A stretch of 64,000 bases of DNA. Origin: GCA-016699835 sp964543905. Its GTDB lineage: Bacteria > Planctomycetota > Phycisphaerae > Phycisphaerales > UBA1924. The notes below the pieces were generated by a model. The model had not been told where the DNA came from, ran no database searches, and worked only from the letters and a program-made list of their open reading frames with translations. The position numbers and the translations under genes were made by a program. The stretch lies in contig CAZIZO010000009.1 of the NCBI GenBank assembly GCA_964543905.1, forward strand, positions 71,560 through 135,559, in the 5' to 3' direction. Every line of letters begins with the position of its first letter. The stretch's first letter is position 1. Positions 25,554 to 34,713 of this stretch are shown in pieces.

Positions 25554-27926
25554 ATGCGTCTGTGCCTTGTTTCACGTGAAGTTCGCCCGTTTGTCGGCGG
25601 TGGGATCGCCACCTACATCGCGGAGATGGCCAACGCGCTGGTGGCGGCTGGGCACGAGGTCCACATCCTCACCGCGCCCCAAGAAAACTTGCAGCGTCGC
25701 GGCGAGGAGGCCATGCCGGGCGTCACCTTCCACGCCGTCCGGATCGATCAGGGCAAGTCGGCGCTCCCGGGCGCGTTCTACGCCGAGGCCACGCAGTATG
25801 CCTTCGCTGTGCTCGAAGCGCTACGGCCGTTGCACGAGCGATTGAAGTTCGACGGGATCGAGTTTCCCGAGTATCGCGGGGAGGGGTACTGGTGCTTCCG
25901 CGCCAAGCGCACGTTGGGCGACTTCGGCGACGCGCTGCTCTCGGTCCGCCTGCACTCGCCGCATTACTTGTGTCTCGAGGTGGATCGCCAGCACATCTGC
26001 GGCCTCGACCACGCGCACATCGAGCACATGGAGAAGAGCAGCGTGGCGGAGGCGGACCTTGTCCTCGCCGCCAGCCACGCGATGATGGAACGCATGCTGG
26101 GGGACGTGGGGGACGCGATGCCCGCGGAGGCGGTGGTGCCCCGAGAGATTGTGCGCTTGCCGATGGACTTTGGCGCGCTCGAGCGGACGCTGGGTCACAC
26201 CCCAACCCAGAGCGAGGGGCCTCATGGGAGGGCTTCGACCCGAGACTCCCCGTTGGCCAGCATCCTTTATTTCGGACGCTTGCAAGTGTGCAAGGGGGCG
26301 CAGGACCTTGTGCAGGCCTCGCTCCGAGCCTTCGCGCGCGGGCTCGATGCTCGCGTGACCTTCATCGGCGGGGACACGCACACCGGCCCCTTCGGCCGCT
26401 CCATGCGAGAGTATCTGGAGCGTCAATCCACGGGGGAAGATGCTCGATTCCAATCTCGCTTCAAGTTCGCCGGGCCGCGTGAGCGCCACGAACTCGGCGA
26501 GGCGATCCGCGGGGCGACGATGTGCGTCTTTCCCTCGCTCTGGGAGTCGTATTCCTACGCCTGCGTGGAAGCGATGGCTTTGGGCGCCCCGGTGATCGTC
26601 AGCGACGCCGGGAGCCTGAGCGAGATCGTCGAGCACGAGGTTTCGGGGATCATCTATCCCGCGGGCGACGTGGCGGCGCTGGAGCGCGCGATCATGAGGC
26701 TGGCGGGTGACGCCGACCTGCGCGCCTGGTTGGGCGAGCAGGCCAAGGCCCGTGCCCACGCCCTGAGCGAGGCGGGCGTCGTCGTGGCGTCGCTCGAGCG
26801 AGCCATCGAGCGAGCCCGGCCGCTCGCCGCCGAGCGGGCGCGACGATCGCACGACGCGACCTCGCGCGGGGCAAGGCCGAGCACCGCGGCGTGCACCGCG
26901 GCGCCCCATGCACCGCCCGTCACGGTCATCATCCCCTTCTACAACCTCGCACGCACGCTCCCGGACACGCTCGAATCGTTGCAGCGGCAGACCTTCCGCG
27001 ACTTTGACACCCTCATCATCGACGACGGCTCGAGCGACCCGGCCTCGGTCGCCTACCTGCAACACCTTCGCCAGCAGGGCTTGCGGGTGCTTCGGAAGTC
27101 GAACGGCGGGCTGGGCTCGGCCCGCAACTTGGGCTTCCACGAGGCGCTCTCCGAGTTCGTGGTGCCGCTGGATGCCGACGACATCGCCCATCCGCAGTTT
27201 GTCGAGAAACTCTACAAGGCGATCCGGCACGACGACGGACTGGCGGCGGTGAGTTGCATGTTCGAAAGTTTCTACGACAAGCCCGGGGAGGGCGTCTCCG
27301 GCTACGCACCCCTCGCGATCGACCCGGACCTCCTGCTCTACCACAACATCGCCGGCCCCGGGGCCGCCAGCATCCTCCATCGCGACACGGTTTTGAGTGT
27401 TGGGGGCTACGACGAGTGGCTGACCTCGTTCGAGGACTGGGACCTCTGGTGCACCCTCGCGGGGCATGGCTATCGGGGAAAGGCGATCCCCGAGTTCCTC
27501 CTCTATTACCGTCTCCGTCCCGACTCGCTCATTCGGAGCGAGGCGCCGCGGCGCTGGCACGCGCTCAAGGCGTACGTCATCGCGAAGCACAAGCACCTCG
27601 CGGACGACCCCTCGATCGTGCTCCGCATGCAACTCGCCGAAACCTACCAGGCGAAGGACCAGGTCCTCGCGCTCGAGCGAGAGATCATCAACCTGCGATC
27701 GCAGATCGCGTCGCTCGGCGGCACCGCGCCCGCGCACGACGCACGGCCCATGCAGACCATCGACCCCGGAGCCGTGCACTTCGAGGCCAAGCGCATCATC
27801 CAGGAAAACCTGCGCTATCGCCTCGCCGACTCGATCAACAACACGCTCAAAAGCATGGGCGTGCACAAAGCGATGAAGCAGGGGGCGAAGAAGGCGATCG
27901 AGATCGTGCGAAAACCGAAGAGATAG
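25554..27926 (+). CDS. Two-domain glycosyltransferase (GT4 fused to GT2)
   Basis: 790 residues. The N-terminal half (~1-420) is a GT4/GT-B enzyme: RPFVGGGIATYIAEMANAL at the start and the donor-site EX7E region (PSLWESYSYACVEAMALGAP). After a polar linker, residues ~455-690 form a GT2/GT-A domain: VTVIIPFYNLARTLPDTL, then the metal site DADD. The C-terminus holds a short coiled coil (LALEREIINLRSQIASL). One polypeptide likely adds two sugars in a surface glycan. GGAGG sits nine bases before the ATG. Confidence 0.88.
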   Translation: MRLCLVSREVRPFVGGGIATYIAEMANALVAAGHEVHILTAPQENLQRRGEEAMPGVTFHAVRIDQGKSALPGAFYAEATQYAFAVLEALRPLHERLKFDGIEFPEYRGEGYWCFRAKRTLGDFGDALLSVRLHSPHYLCLEVDRQHICGLDHAHIEHMEKSSVAEADLVLAASHAMMERMLGDVGDAMPAEAVVPREIVRLPMDFGALERTLGHTPTQSEGPHGRASTRDSPLASILYFGRLQVCKGAQDLVQASLRAFARGLDARVTFIGGDTHTGPFGRSMREYLERQSTGEDARFQSRFKFAGPRERHELGEAIRGATMCVFPSLWESYSYACVEAMALGAPVIVSDAGSLSEIVEHEVSGIIYPAGDVAALERAIMRLAGDADLRAWLGEQAKARAHALSEAGVVVASLERAIERARPLAAERARRSHDATSRGARPSTAACTAAPHAPPVTVIIPFYNLARTLPDTLESLQRQTFRDFDTLIIDDGSSDPASVAYLQHLRQQGLRVLRKSNGGLGSARNLGFHEALSEFVVPLDADDIAHPQFVEKLYKAIRHDDGLAAVSCMFESFYDKPGEGVSGYAPLAIDPDLLLYHNIAGPGAASILHRDTVLSVGGYDEWLTSFEDWDLWCTLAGHGYRGKAIPEFLLYYRLRPDSLIRSEAPRRWHALKAYVIAKHKHLADDPSIVLRMQLAETYQAKDQVLALEREIINLRSQIASLGGTAPAHDARPMQTIDPGAVHFEAKRIIQENLRYRLADSINNTLKSMGVHKAMKQGAKKAIEIVRKPKR

Positions 27927-28071
27927 CGTCTGACGCACGAGGGCCGATCGAGGCGAGTCCGCGAGCGTGCGCGGGCCATCCGCCGCGTCCGAGGGATCTC
28001 GACGATCTCGAACACCAGCGGCGCCCACCCCCACGCCCGTGGTTGAGGTTCAAGGAGCCCTATCGTCCCGC

Positions 28072-29220
28072 ATGTCCGGGGTGATCCGCGGAACCTGTCA
28101 CGCCCTCTTCGCGCACGACCTCGCGCTCGCGATCAACCTCGACGAGGCCGAACGCATCCTCGCCCCGCGCCCGGAGAGCACCGAGCAGCGCGAGGGCATT
28201 CGCGGCACGCGGCGTTCGCCCAGGTACTTCCAGTTCAAGCCCAGCCCGCTGCGGATCACCACCACGGCCTCGCCCATGGTCATCGGGACGCTCAAGACCG
28301 CCCACGCCGTCGATGCGGTGCTCTACGACTTTGGTGCCGTCTCGATCACCTACTCCATCCCGTTCGAGTGTCCGCTGGAGGACCTGCTGCACCTCAGCAA
28401 CGCGCTCTACGACAACGCGACCCTTCTCGCCGACGCCCGCACGCGAGCGGAGCGGCTGGCCCAGACGATCGCCTCGGCCTTGAAGCGTCCCCACCTTTCG
28501 CCGCTCGTCGAAGACTACGTCATCTTCCACTTTGAACTGCCCGACGCGCCAACCGAGGGGAGTGACACGCGGCATGCGCCCTCGGCGTTCATCGAACGCC
28601 ATCGTGCCCTGCTGGCGCGGATCCTGCGTGCCGAGTCCGGCCAACTCTCGCCCCAAGAGATCGACGAGTCGACCTCGAGCCGGACCTCCTATGGACCGAC
28701 GGACGCCGCGATCGTCGACTGGAACGGCGCGATCCTGCTCGATCCCGATCCGCAGGACGCGCACATGGCGTTGGAGTTTGCCAACGTCGAACTGCTGGAG
28801 ATGCGGCACCTCGACGATCGCCTCGACGCGGCGCTCGACGAGGCGTACGACGTGCTCGAACGTGACGCGCGAGTCAAGGACTCGACCCGCTGGCGCCCGT
28901 TTACGAGGCCCTTCACCGCCAACTTGCGCCGCGTGAGCCAACTCCAGATGGAATCCGCCCTGCTGTTCGAGGGCGTGAACAACGCGATCAAACTGCTGGG
29001 GGATCAATACCTCGCCCGCGTGTACAGGCACGCCGCGCAGCGCCTCCACCTGCCCGAATGGGACGCGAGCATCCTGCGCAAACTCGCGACGCTCGAGAGC
29101 ATCTACGAGAAACTCTCCGACCGCCAGACCAACCGGCGCATGGAGACTCTGGAGTGGATCATCATCGCGCTGATCGCGTTCGAGATCGTGATGTCCGTGA
29201 TCGACCGGGTGCGGGGTTAG
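28072..29220 (+). CDS. Rmd1/YagE-like (DUF155-like) C-terminally anchored protein
   Basis: 382 residues. The N-terminal half contains VLYDFGAVSITYSIPFE; the C-terminal half is helical and ends NRRMETLEWIIIALIAFEIVMSVIDR, a single membrane helix placed as in the Rmd1/RMND1 (DUF155) family, whose eukaryotic members act in mitochondrial translation/meiotic division. Family assignment rests on this layout and is moderate. It starts 145 bp after the glycosyltransferase on the same strand. An upstream GTG start is possible since the ribosome site for 28072 is weak. Confidence 0.5.
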   Translation: MSGVIRGTCHALFAHDLALAINLDEAERILAPRPESTEQREGIRGTRRSPRYFQFKPSPLRITTTASPMVIGTLKTAHAVDAVLYDFGAVSITYSIPFECPLEDLLHLSNALYDNATLLADARTRAERLAQTIASALKRPHLSPLVEDYVIFHFELPDAPTEGSDTRHAPSAFIERHRALLARILRAESGQLSPQEIDESTSSRTSYGPTDAAIVDWNGAILLDPDPQDAHMALEFANVELLEMRHLDDRLDAALDEAYDVLERDARVKDSTRWRPFTRPFTANLRRVSQLQMESALLFEGVNNAIKLLGDQYLARVYRHAAQRLHLPEWDASILRKLATLESIYEKLSDRQTNRRMETLEWIIIALIAFEIVMSVIDRVRG

Positions 29221-29237
29221 CCCGCACCAAGGCGAAC

Positions 29238-29261
29238 AGCCCCGTGCGCGTGCGCGGGGCT
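29238..29261. terminator. Hairpin between convergent genes
   Basis: Stem AGCCCCG / CGGGGCT around a GC-rich loop, located between convergent stops at 29220 and 29273. No T-run; role inferred from position. Confidence 0.4.
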
Positions 29262-29272
29262 TGTCGGGTCGA

Positions 29273-30880
29273 TCAGCCTTTCTTGTGCCGGCGTGGCCCG
29301 GTCCAGACACGCGTCTTGTTGCGAGGCCCGCGGCTCACGGGCCCGCCACCGCGTTGAGGGTGCCCGCCCGGAGCGGATCGCTCGGACTGCGGGCGATTGG
29401 GGCGAGACGAGTGCCCCTGACCTTGCCCGTGCGATCGATGCTCGCCACGATCCTGCGCGTGTGCAGACCTGTGTCCGGAACGCTGGGCGTGGTGGTCACG
29501 ATCATCACGATGCGATGGTCCGCGCTGGTCTGGGTGCGGCCGCTGCGGCCTTTGCCCATGCCCGCCACCGGTCGCCCCGCGGTGGTGCGAGCCTCCGTGA
29601 TTCGAGTTGGTCCGCTGGTCCGCGGGCTCCATGCTCAGGTCGGCCTCGGTCCATCGTCGGCGCTGGGGAATCGGCTCGCCCGCGTCGTCGCGTGGCTCGT
29701 GCGGCATCACGATGCTGGTCGCGGAATCTGGGAGCGCGGGCAACTGCGTAATCGCGGGGATCTTCTTGCCCGTCAACTTCTCGATGTCGCGGAGGTAGGC
29801 ACGCTCTTCCCCGTCGCAGAAGGAGATCGCCACACCCGTCGCCCCGGCGCGGCCCGTGCGACCGATGCGGTGCACGTAGGCCTCGGGCTCGTTGGGCAGA
29901 TCGAAGTTGAAGACGTGCGTGATGCCGTCCACGTCGAGCCCGCGGGCCGCGACGTCGGTCGCCACCAGCACGCGGCTTCGCCCCGTGCGGAAGGCGGCGA
30001 GCGCCCGCTCCCGCTGGTTCTGAGCCTTGTTGCCGTGGATCGCCTGGCTGGTGATGCCCGAGCGCTCGAGGCGGCGACCGAGTTTGTCGGCCCCGTGCTT
30101 GGTTCGGGTGAAGACGACGGCACGCTGCACGTTGCCCTCGTGGATCAGGTGCTCCAAGAGCGCCATCTTCTTGATGCGCGGCACCATGTACACCGACTGC
30201 TCGATGAGCGGGACCGCGGACGCGACGGGCGTCACCGAGACCCGCACCGGGTCCTTCAGGAGCGACTCGGCGAGCCTCACGATTTCTCTCGGCATCGTCG
30301 CGGAAAAGAGCAGCGTCTGACGGCCCGCCGGAATCTGCGACGCGATCCGCCGGATGGGATTGATAAAGCCCATGTCGAGCATGCGGTCGGATTCGTCGAG
30401 GACGAGCACGCGAACGCTCTGCAGGTGCACCAGCCCCTGCTCCATGAGGTCGATGAGCCGACCGGGCGTCGCGACCAGAACGTCTACGCCGCGCTGGATG
30501 GCCTTTACCTGGTGGAACTGCTTGACCCCACCGTAGATCACCGCGTGGCGCAGCCCGGCGTGCCGACCGTAGGTCGAAAAACTCTCCCCGATCTGCGTCG
30601 CGAGTTCGCGCGTGGGGCACACGATGAGCGCCCGGACCATCGCCGTGCCTCGCTTGGTCTTATCAACCTCTTCGGTCATGAGGCGGTGGATGATGGGCAG
30701 CGCGAACGCCGCGGTCTTCCCCGTGCCCGTCTGCGCACAGCCAAGCACATCGCGCCCGCTCAGGATGGGTGGAATGGACTGCGCCTGGATCGGCGTCGGG
30801 GTGTCATAGCCCTCTTCGTGCAGGGCGGTCAGGATCGAGTTGGAAAGCCCGAGGGACGAGAACGGAACAGAATTCGACAA
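29273..30880 (-). CDS. RhlE-like DEAD-box-family RNA helicase with DESD motif
   Basis: 535 residues. Helicase core with Q motif (GYDTPTPIQAQ), Walker A (AQTGTGKT), PTRELA, motif II VLDESD instead of DEAD, SAT (FSATMP), and HRIGRTGR. A tail of ~150 residues rich in His, Gly, Arg and Gln probably binds RNA. It likely remodels RNA in ribosome assembly or decay. No ATG sits at the domain start; TTG at 30880 with GGAG eight bases upstream is the best start, and upstream in-frame residues look non-coding. Confidence 0.88.
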   Translation of the reverse strand: MSNSVPFSSLGLSNSILTALHEEGYDTPTPIQAQSIPPILSGRDVLGCAQTGTGKTAAFALPIIHRLMTEEVDKTKRGTAMVRALIVCPTRELATQIGESFSTYGRHAGLRHAVIYGGVKQFHQVKAIQRGVDVLVATPGRLIDLMEQGLVHLQSVRVLVLDESDRMLDMGFINPIRRIASQIPAGRQTLLFSATMPREIVRLAESLLKDPVRVSVTPVASAVPLIEQSVYMVPRIKKMALLEHLIHEGNVQRAVVFTRTKHGADKLGRRLERSGITSQAIHGNKAQNQRERALAAFRTGRSRVLVATDVAARGLDVDGITHVFNFDLPNEPEAYVHRIGRTGRAGATGVAISFCDGEERAYLRDIEKLTGKKIPAITQLPALPDSATSIVMPHEPRDDAGEPIPQRRRWTEADLSMEPADQRTNSNHGGSHHRGATGGGHGQRPQRPHPDQRGPSHRDDRDHHAQRSGHRSAHAQDRGEHRSHGQGQGHSSRPNRPQSERSAPGGHPQRGGGPVSRGPRNKTRVWTGPRRHKKG

Positions 30881-31132
30881 AGCGAGAGACTCCTTCGCGG
30901 GCGCGGCATGACCGCGCGGCGAGATGTTTCGGGCGTTTCTTGAGGACCAACGTAGGTTCAAGTCCGGCCGTACTGGGGTGGAGCGAACCGCACGCTCGCT
31001 CACGCGAGGGTGGTCGCCGCCAGCAGATTCCCAGAACGATTCCGCCCGATCGAGACGGGCAAAGCACGCTGAGGCCACCGGCAAGTGCCGAATGATAGGC
31101 GCACCGGCGGGTTCGCGAGCATCGAACGGGTC

Positions 31133-32215
31133 TCAAAGTTCCCGGACGATCCCCGAGCCCTTCTTGACCTCGCCCACGACGTAGACCTTCTCCCCGAGTT
31201 TTTCGAGTTTCTCTTGGATCGACTCGGCGAACGCGGGCCGGACGATCACGCAGTACCCGAGTCCCAGATTGAACACGCGACGCATCTCGCCCTCGCTGAT
31301 CTTGCCGTGACGCTGCAAGAACTCAAAGACTGCCGGCACCTCCCACGACTTCGTGTTGACCACCGCGTCGAGGGTGGGCGGCAACGCGCGGCAGAGATTA
31401 CCCGAGAGCCCGCTCCCGGTGATGTGCGCCATCCCGCTGATGACGTTCTTCACCCGGTACTTCCGCTGCAACTTGACGATGGGCGGCGCGTAGAGCCGCG
31501 TGGGTGTCAAGAGCACCTCCCCCAGCGTTTTCTCCGCATCGAGGTCGCGGTACACCTTGCCGAGGTCCAGTTTCGCCGTTTCGACGACCTTGCGCACCAG
31601 CGTGTAGCCGTTGCTGTGGACGCCGTCCGACGCCAGGCCCAGCACGACATCACCGATCTGCACGCGCGTGGGCTTGGTCGCCCGCTTGAGTTCGACGACT
31701 CCAACGCAGAAGCCCGCGAGGTCGAAGTCGCCCTTGCGATACAGGTCGGGCATGTTCGCCGTCTCACCGCCGATCAGGGCGCACTCGCACCTCGCGCACG
31801 CGTCGGCGATGCCCTTCATCACGTCGTACAGGAACTTCGTGTCCACCTCGGGCGTCGCGATGTAATCCAGGAAGAACAAGGGCTCGGCCCCCTGCACGAC
31901 GAGGTCGTTCACGTTCATCGCCACCAGATCGATCCCGATCGTGTCGAACTTCCTCATCTCCGCCGCGAGTTTGATCTTGGTTCCCACGCCATCGCAGCAC
32001 GCGACCAGGACGGGGTCCTTGTAGTTTCGTCGGAAGAGTTTGTGGTTGAAGTCGAGTCGAAAGAGCCCGGCAAACCCGCCCGGGTTGTCGATCACGCGAT
32101 CCGTGTACGTCCGCCGCAGCAGCGACCCGAGCGACTCGGTGAACGCGTCCTTCTTGTCGATATCGACTCCCGAGTCGGCGTAGGTCAGCCCGTTGGTCTT
32201 GCTGGCGGTCGGCAT
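31133..32215 (-). CDS. purM: Phosphoribosylformylglycinamidine cyclo-ligase
   Basis: 360 residues. Fifth step of purine synthesis, closing the imidazole ring of AIR in an ATP-dependent reaction. Typical segments are VLVACCDGVGTKIKLA, DLVAMNVNDLVVQGAEPLFFLDY, LIGGETANMPD, LASDGVHSNGYTLVRK, and GMAHITGSGLSGNL. Start ATG at 32215; the frame is open upstream but lacks family similarity. The neighbouring genes are not purine genes. Confidence 0.95.
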   Translation of the reverse strand: MPTASKTNGLTYADSGVDIDKKDAFTESLGSLLRRTYTDRVIDNPGGFAGLFRLDFNHKLFRRNYKDPVLVACCDGVGTKIKLAAEMRKFDTIGIDLVAMNVNDLVVQGAEPLFFLDYIATPEVDTKFLYDVMKGIADACARCECALIGGETANMPDLYRKGDFDLAGFCVGVVELKRATKPTRVQIGDVVLGLASDGVHSNGYTLVRKVVETAKLDLGKVYRDLDAEKTLGEVLLTPTRLYAPPIVKLQRKYRVKNVISGMAHITGSGLSGNLCRALPPTLDAVVNTKSWEVPAVFEFLQRHGKISEGEMRRVFNLGLGYCVIVRPAFAESIQEKLEKLGEKVYVVGEVKKGSGIVREL

Positions 32216-32279
32216 CCCAGAGGATAGTGCGGGTTCTCCGCCCCGAGCCTCCCGCACAGCCCCATCCCTATCCTTCTGC

Positions 32280-32897
32280 ATGCGAACGGCGCTCGCGATC
32301 ATCACCCTGTCCTGGCTCACCCTCGCCGGGTGCGTCAACTCGAACGCACGCACCACCGTCGGCGAGAGCGTGATCCTCCCGGCGTTCACCGAGGCCGGCG
32401 TCAACCCGCGCGGGCTCCCCCCCACCTCCGCCCCCTCGCTCGACGGGATGGATCGGAGCCACTGGTCCCGCCAGGTCTTCCTCGTGCCCGTCGATGGTCC
32501 TCAATATCGCCCCCTCTACGCCACCCAACTCACCCAGCACAACGACACGGTCCGACAGCGCCTCGAGTTTCCCTCGCCCACGAGCGCTCTCGAACTCTCG
32601 CGCACGTCGCAGGGCGAGCAGATCGGCGACGCCGCCTCCTCCGCCGGATATGCCCTCTGGGACCTGCTCGCCATGGTCCCGCGCATGTGCATGACCTCCC
32701 CCTGGAGTGGCCCGCAGCGCGGCGACGTGCAGTCGTACTGGCGAGCACCGGTCACGGAGGCCCGGGCAACCTCCACGCCCACGAGCGACCTCGACCCGCC
32801 CGCCCATGGCATGCCCGGCAGCGGCTACACCGAATCCGGAGCGCCCGCCAGCAAAATGACCGACCCGGCCGCCGCCTACGACCGCGCGCCCCGGTGA
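32280..32897 (+). CDS. Hypothetical lipoprotein
   Basis: 205 residues. It begins MRTALAIITLSWLTLAGC, a lipoprotein signal peptide with the lipobox LAGC, so it is predicted to be lipid-anchored in the envelope. The mature part is polar, Pro/Ser-rich with little predicted secondary structure; no domain was recognised. Divergent from purM with 64 bp between starts. Confidence 0.65.
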   Translation: MRTALAIITLSWLTLAGCVNSNARTTVGESVILPAFTEAGVNPRGLPPTSAPSLDGMDRSHWSRQVFLVPVDGPQYRPLYATQLTQHNDTVRQRLEFPSPTSALELSRTSQGEQIGDAASSAGYALWDLLAMVPRMCMTSPWSGPQRGDVQSYWRAPVTEARATSTPTSDLDPPAHGMPGSGYTESGAPASKMTDPAAAYDRAPR

Positions 32898-32920
32898 GCG
32901 ATCCTGCTCGGCATGAGAAC

Positions 32921-33412
32921 TCAACTCTTCATGTTGACATATTGAAGCGGTACGGGCAGGTTCGCCCCGTTCAGCAGTTTGATCACGGCCTGCAAGTCGT
33001 CGATCTGTTTTCCCGTCACACGCAGTTCGTCCCCTTGGATCGACGCCTGCACCTTCATCTTCGTGTCCTTGATCATCTTGACGATGTTCTTCGCCACGTC
33101 CTGCTCGATGCCGTCCTGGATCTTCGCCTCGACCTTGATCCGCCCCGCGACGGTCGGCTCCTGCTCGCCCCAGGCAAAAGTCTTGAGGCTGAGGCCGCGA
33201 CGCGAGGCCGCCGTATCGAACATCTCGATGATGCCCCGGACCTTGGTCCCATCGTCGCTCACGATCTTCAGTTTCTTCTCCTTCGGGTCCACGTGCAGTT
33301 CGACGTGCACGCCCCGATAATCAAAGCGTGCGGCGATCGCCTTCTTGGTGTTGTTGATCGCGTTGTCGAGTTCGGCAAAGTTGACTCGGGAGACGATATC
33401 GAATGAAGGCAT
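32921..33412 (-). CDS. yajQ: YajQ family nucleotide-binding protein
   Basis: 163 residues, the typical family length. MPSFDIVSRVNFAELDNAI and the ending QFxx-type region with GANLPVPLQYVN are characteristic. YajQ-type (DUF520) proteins bind RNA/nucleotides, and some bind cyclic di-GMP and act with transcription factors. Convergent with the lipoprotein gene (23 bp gap). Confidence 0.92.
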   Translation of the reverse strand: MPSFDIVSRVNFAELDNAINNTKKAIAARFDYRGVHVELHVDPKEKKLKIVSDDGTKVRGIIEMFDTAASRRGLSLKTFAWGEQEPTVAGRIKVEAKIQDGIEQDVAKNIVKMIKDTKMKVQASIQGDELRVTGKQIDDLQAVIKLLNGANLPVPLQYVNMKS

Positions 33413-33593
33413 GGGGTGGTCCTGTCAGGTCTGGAGGTGATGGAAAAGAATAGCGCCGTGGTTCCCGATCGCGCGCAGGCTCACCGCCGCTCCACAACTC
33501 CATCCCCCATGAACCCCGGGTAACATACTTCTCCGAAGGGCGTTCGCGGCGCTGGTGTCGATGTGGAAGCAGGACACGGGAGGTGACGCAGCG

Positions 33594-34112
33594 ATGTTCA
33601 AAGATACCGCACTTGAAGCGACGGTCCTCGACGCACGCGGGCGCGAAGTTCCACTCGTGCCCCACAACGTCCAACTGCACCTCGCCCGAGACACGGAAAT
33701 GGGTCGTCGCCTCAGGGCTTCGTCCACCTTGCCGAAGGAGAAGCCCACAGGTTCCGAAATCCGACGCGGCATCGGCTATGGAATCCTTGCGATCCCGCTC
33801 CTGCTCGTCGGGGCCCTCGCCCCGGCCTCTATGGCGTTCTCGCTTAAGTGGCCCCTGTGGCTCATGCTCCTCGCCGCCATCCCCTTGAGCGTCATCCCGG
33901 CGCTCGTCACCCTCTTTGTCGCGCGCCGAGCCGCCGGGCAACGCATCGCGCGGGTTTATGCGCATGCGGGCTATTGCGGATCGTGTGCGCACGACCTGCA
34001 CGCCATCCACGCCGAAGCCGACGGATGCACCGTCTGCCCCGAGTGCGGCGCGGCATGGCGCGTCGGCGCCGAGCAACAAGCGCCGATCGCGTCCGCCGCT
34101 CCGATGGGGTAG
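33594..34112 (+). CDS. Membrane protein with C-terminal zinc ribbon
   Basis: 172 residues. A polar N-terminus, two adjacent transmembrane helices (about 63-88 and 91-112), and a C-terminal zinc-ribbon-like CGSC...CPEC (~128-152). Start 33594 is chosen because GGAGGTGA lies eight bases upstream; ATG at 33561 is in frame but has no ribosome site. Function unknown. Confidence 0.6.
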   Translation: MFKDTALEATVLDARGREVPLVPHNVQLHLARDTEMGRRLRASSTLPKEKPTGSEIRRGIGYGILAIPLLLVGALAPASMAFSLKWPLWLMLLAAIPLSVIPALVTLFVARRAAGQRIARVYAHAGYCGSCAHDLHAIHAEADGCTVCPECGAAWRVGAEQQAPIASAAPMG

Positions 34113-34161
34113 TGTTGCCACGCCTTCTTCGACCCCACGTCACCCGCCCAACTTGGGCACT

Positions 34162-34599
34162 TCACCTCGGGAGCGCGTCCAGGAAGTCTCGGAGAATCGC
34201 CGCCGCCGCGATCGCGTCTCGACGCTCCTTCTTTTGCTTGTGCGTCAGCCCCGATTGCGCCATCTGCCAATCGGCGTCCGCGGTCGACAGCCGCTCGTCC
34301 TGGAAGTGCAGCGTTCGCCTCGTGGCGTCCGCAATCCTCGCGCCGAACGCACGGACCATCAGCGCTCGAGGGCCTTCACGCCCATCCATATTGAACGGCA
34401 GCCCCACTACCAACTCGCCCGGAGAGCGTTCCCCGAGATGCTCGCGGGTCGCGCGAACAAGGGCCTCGAGCAGCGCGTGTCCCTCTCGATCACGCAATGG
34501 AACGTGCAGGACGTCCACCGGCGCGGCAAGCCGAGTCTCGGAATCGCCCATCGCGAGTCCCGTTCGCTTCTCGCCAAGATCGATGCAGAGGTAGCGCAT
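34162..34599 (-). CDS. ruvX: YqgF/RuvX family pre-16S rRNA nuclease
   Basis: 145 residues with an RNase-H-like fold. YLCIDLGEKRTGLAMGD provides the first catalytic Asp, VVGLPFNMDGREG the second segment, and FQDERLSTADADW then RRDAIAAAAILRDFL the rest. Members process the 5' end of 16S rRNA and were earlier proposed as Holliday-junction resolvases. Convergent with the zinc-ribbon gene. Confidence 0.9.
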   Translation of the reverse strand: MRYLCIDLGEKRTGLAMGDSETRLAAPVDVLHVPLRDREGHALLEALVRATREHLGERSPGELVVGLPFNMDGREGPRALMVRAFGARIADATRRTLHFQDERLSTADADWQMAQSGLTHKQKKERRDAIAAAAILRDFLDALPR

Positions 34600-34713
34600 G
34601 CGCGTGCGTCAATCCTACATCGACCAGCGAGCCCGCGAAGGCCCGTTCCCGGCCCTCGCCGACTCCCCCGGCACGATCCGGGCGACGACCTTCGAAGCCC
34701 GATCGACGCAGGC

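Noticed and set aside
30940..30990. GGTTCAAGTCC resembling a tRNA T-loop
   Set aside because: No matching T-stem, anticodon arm or acceptor stem around it.
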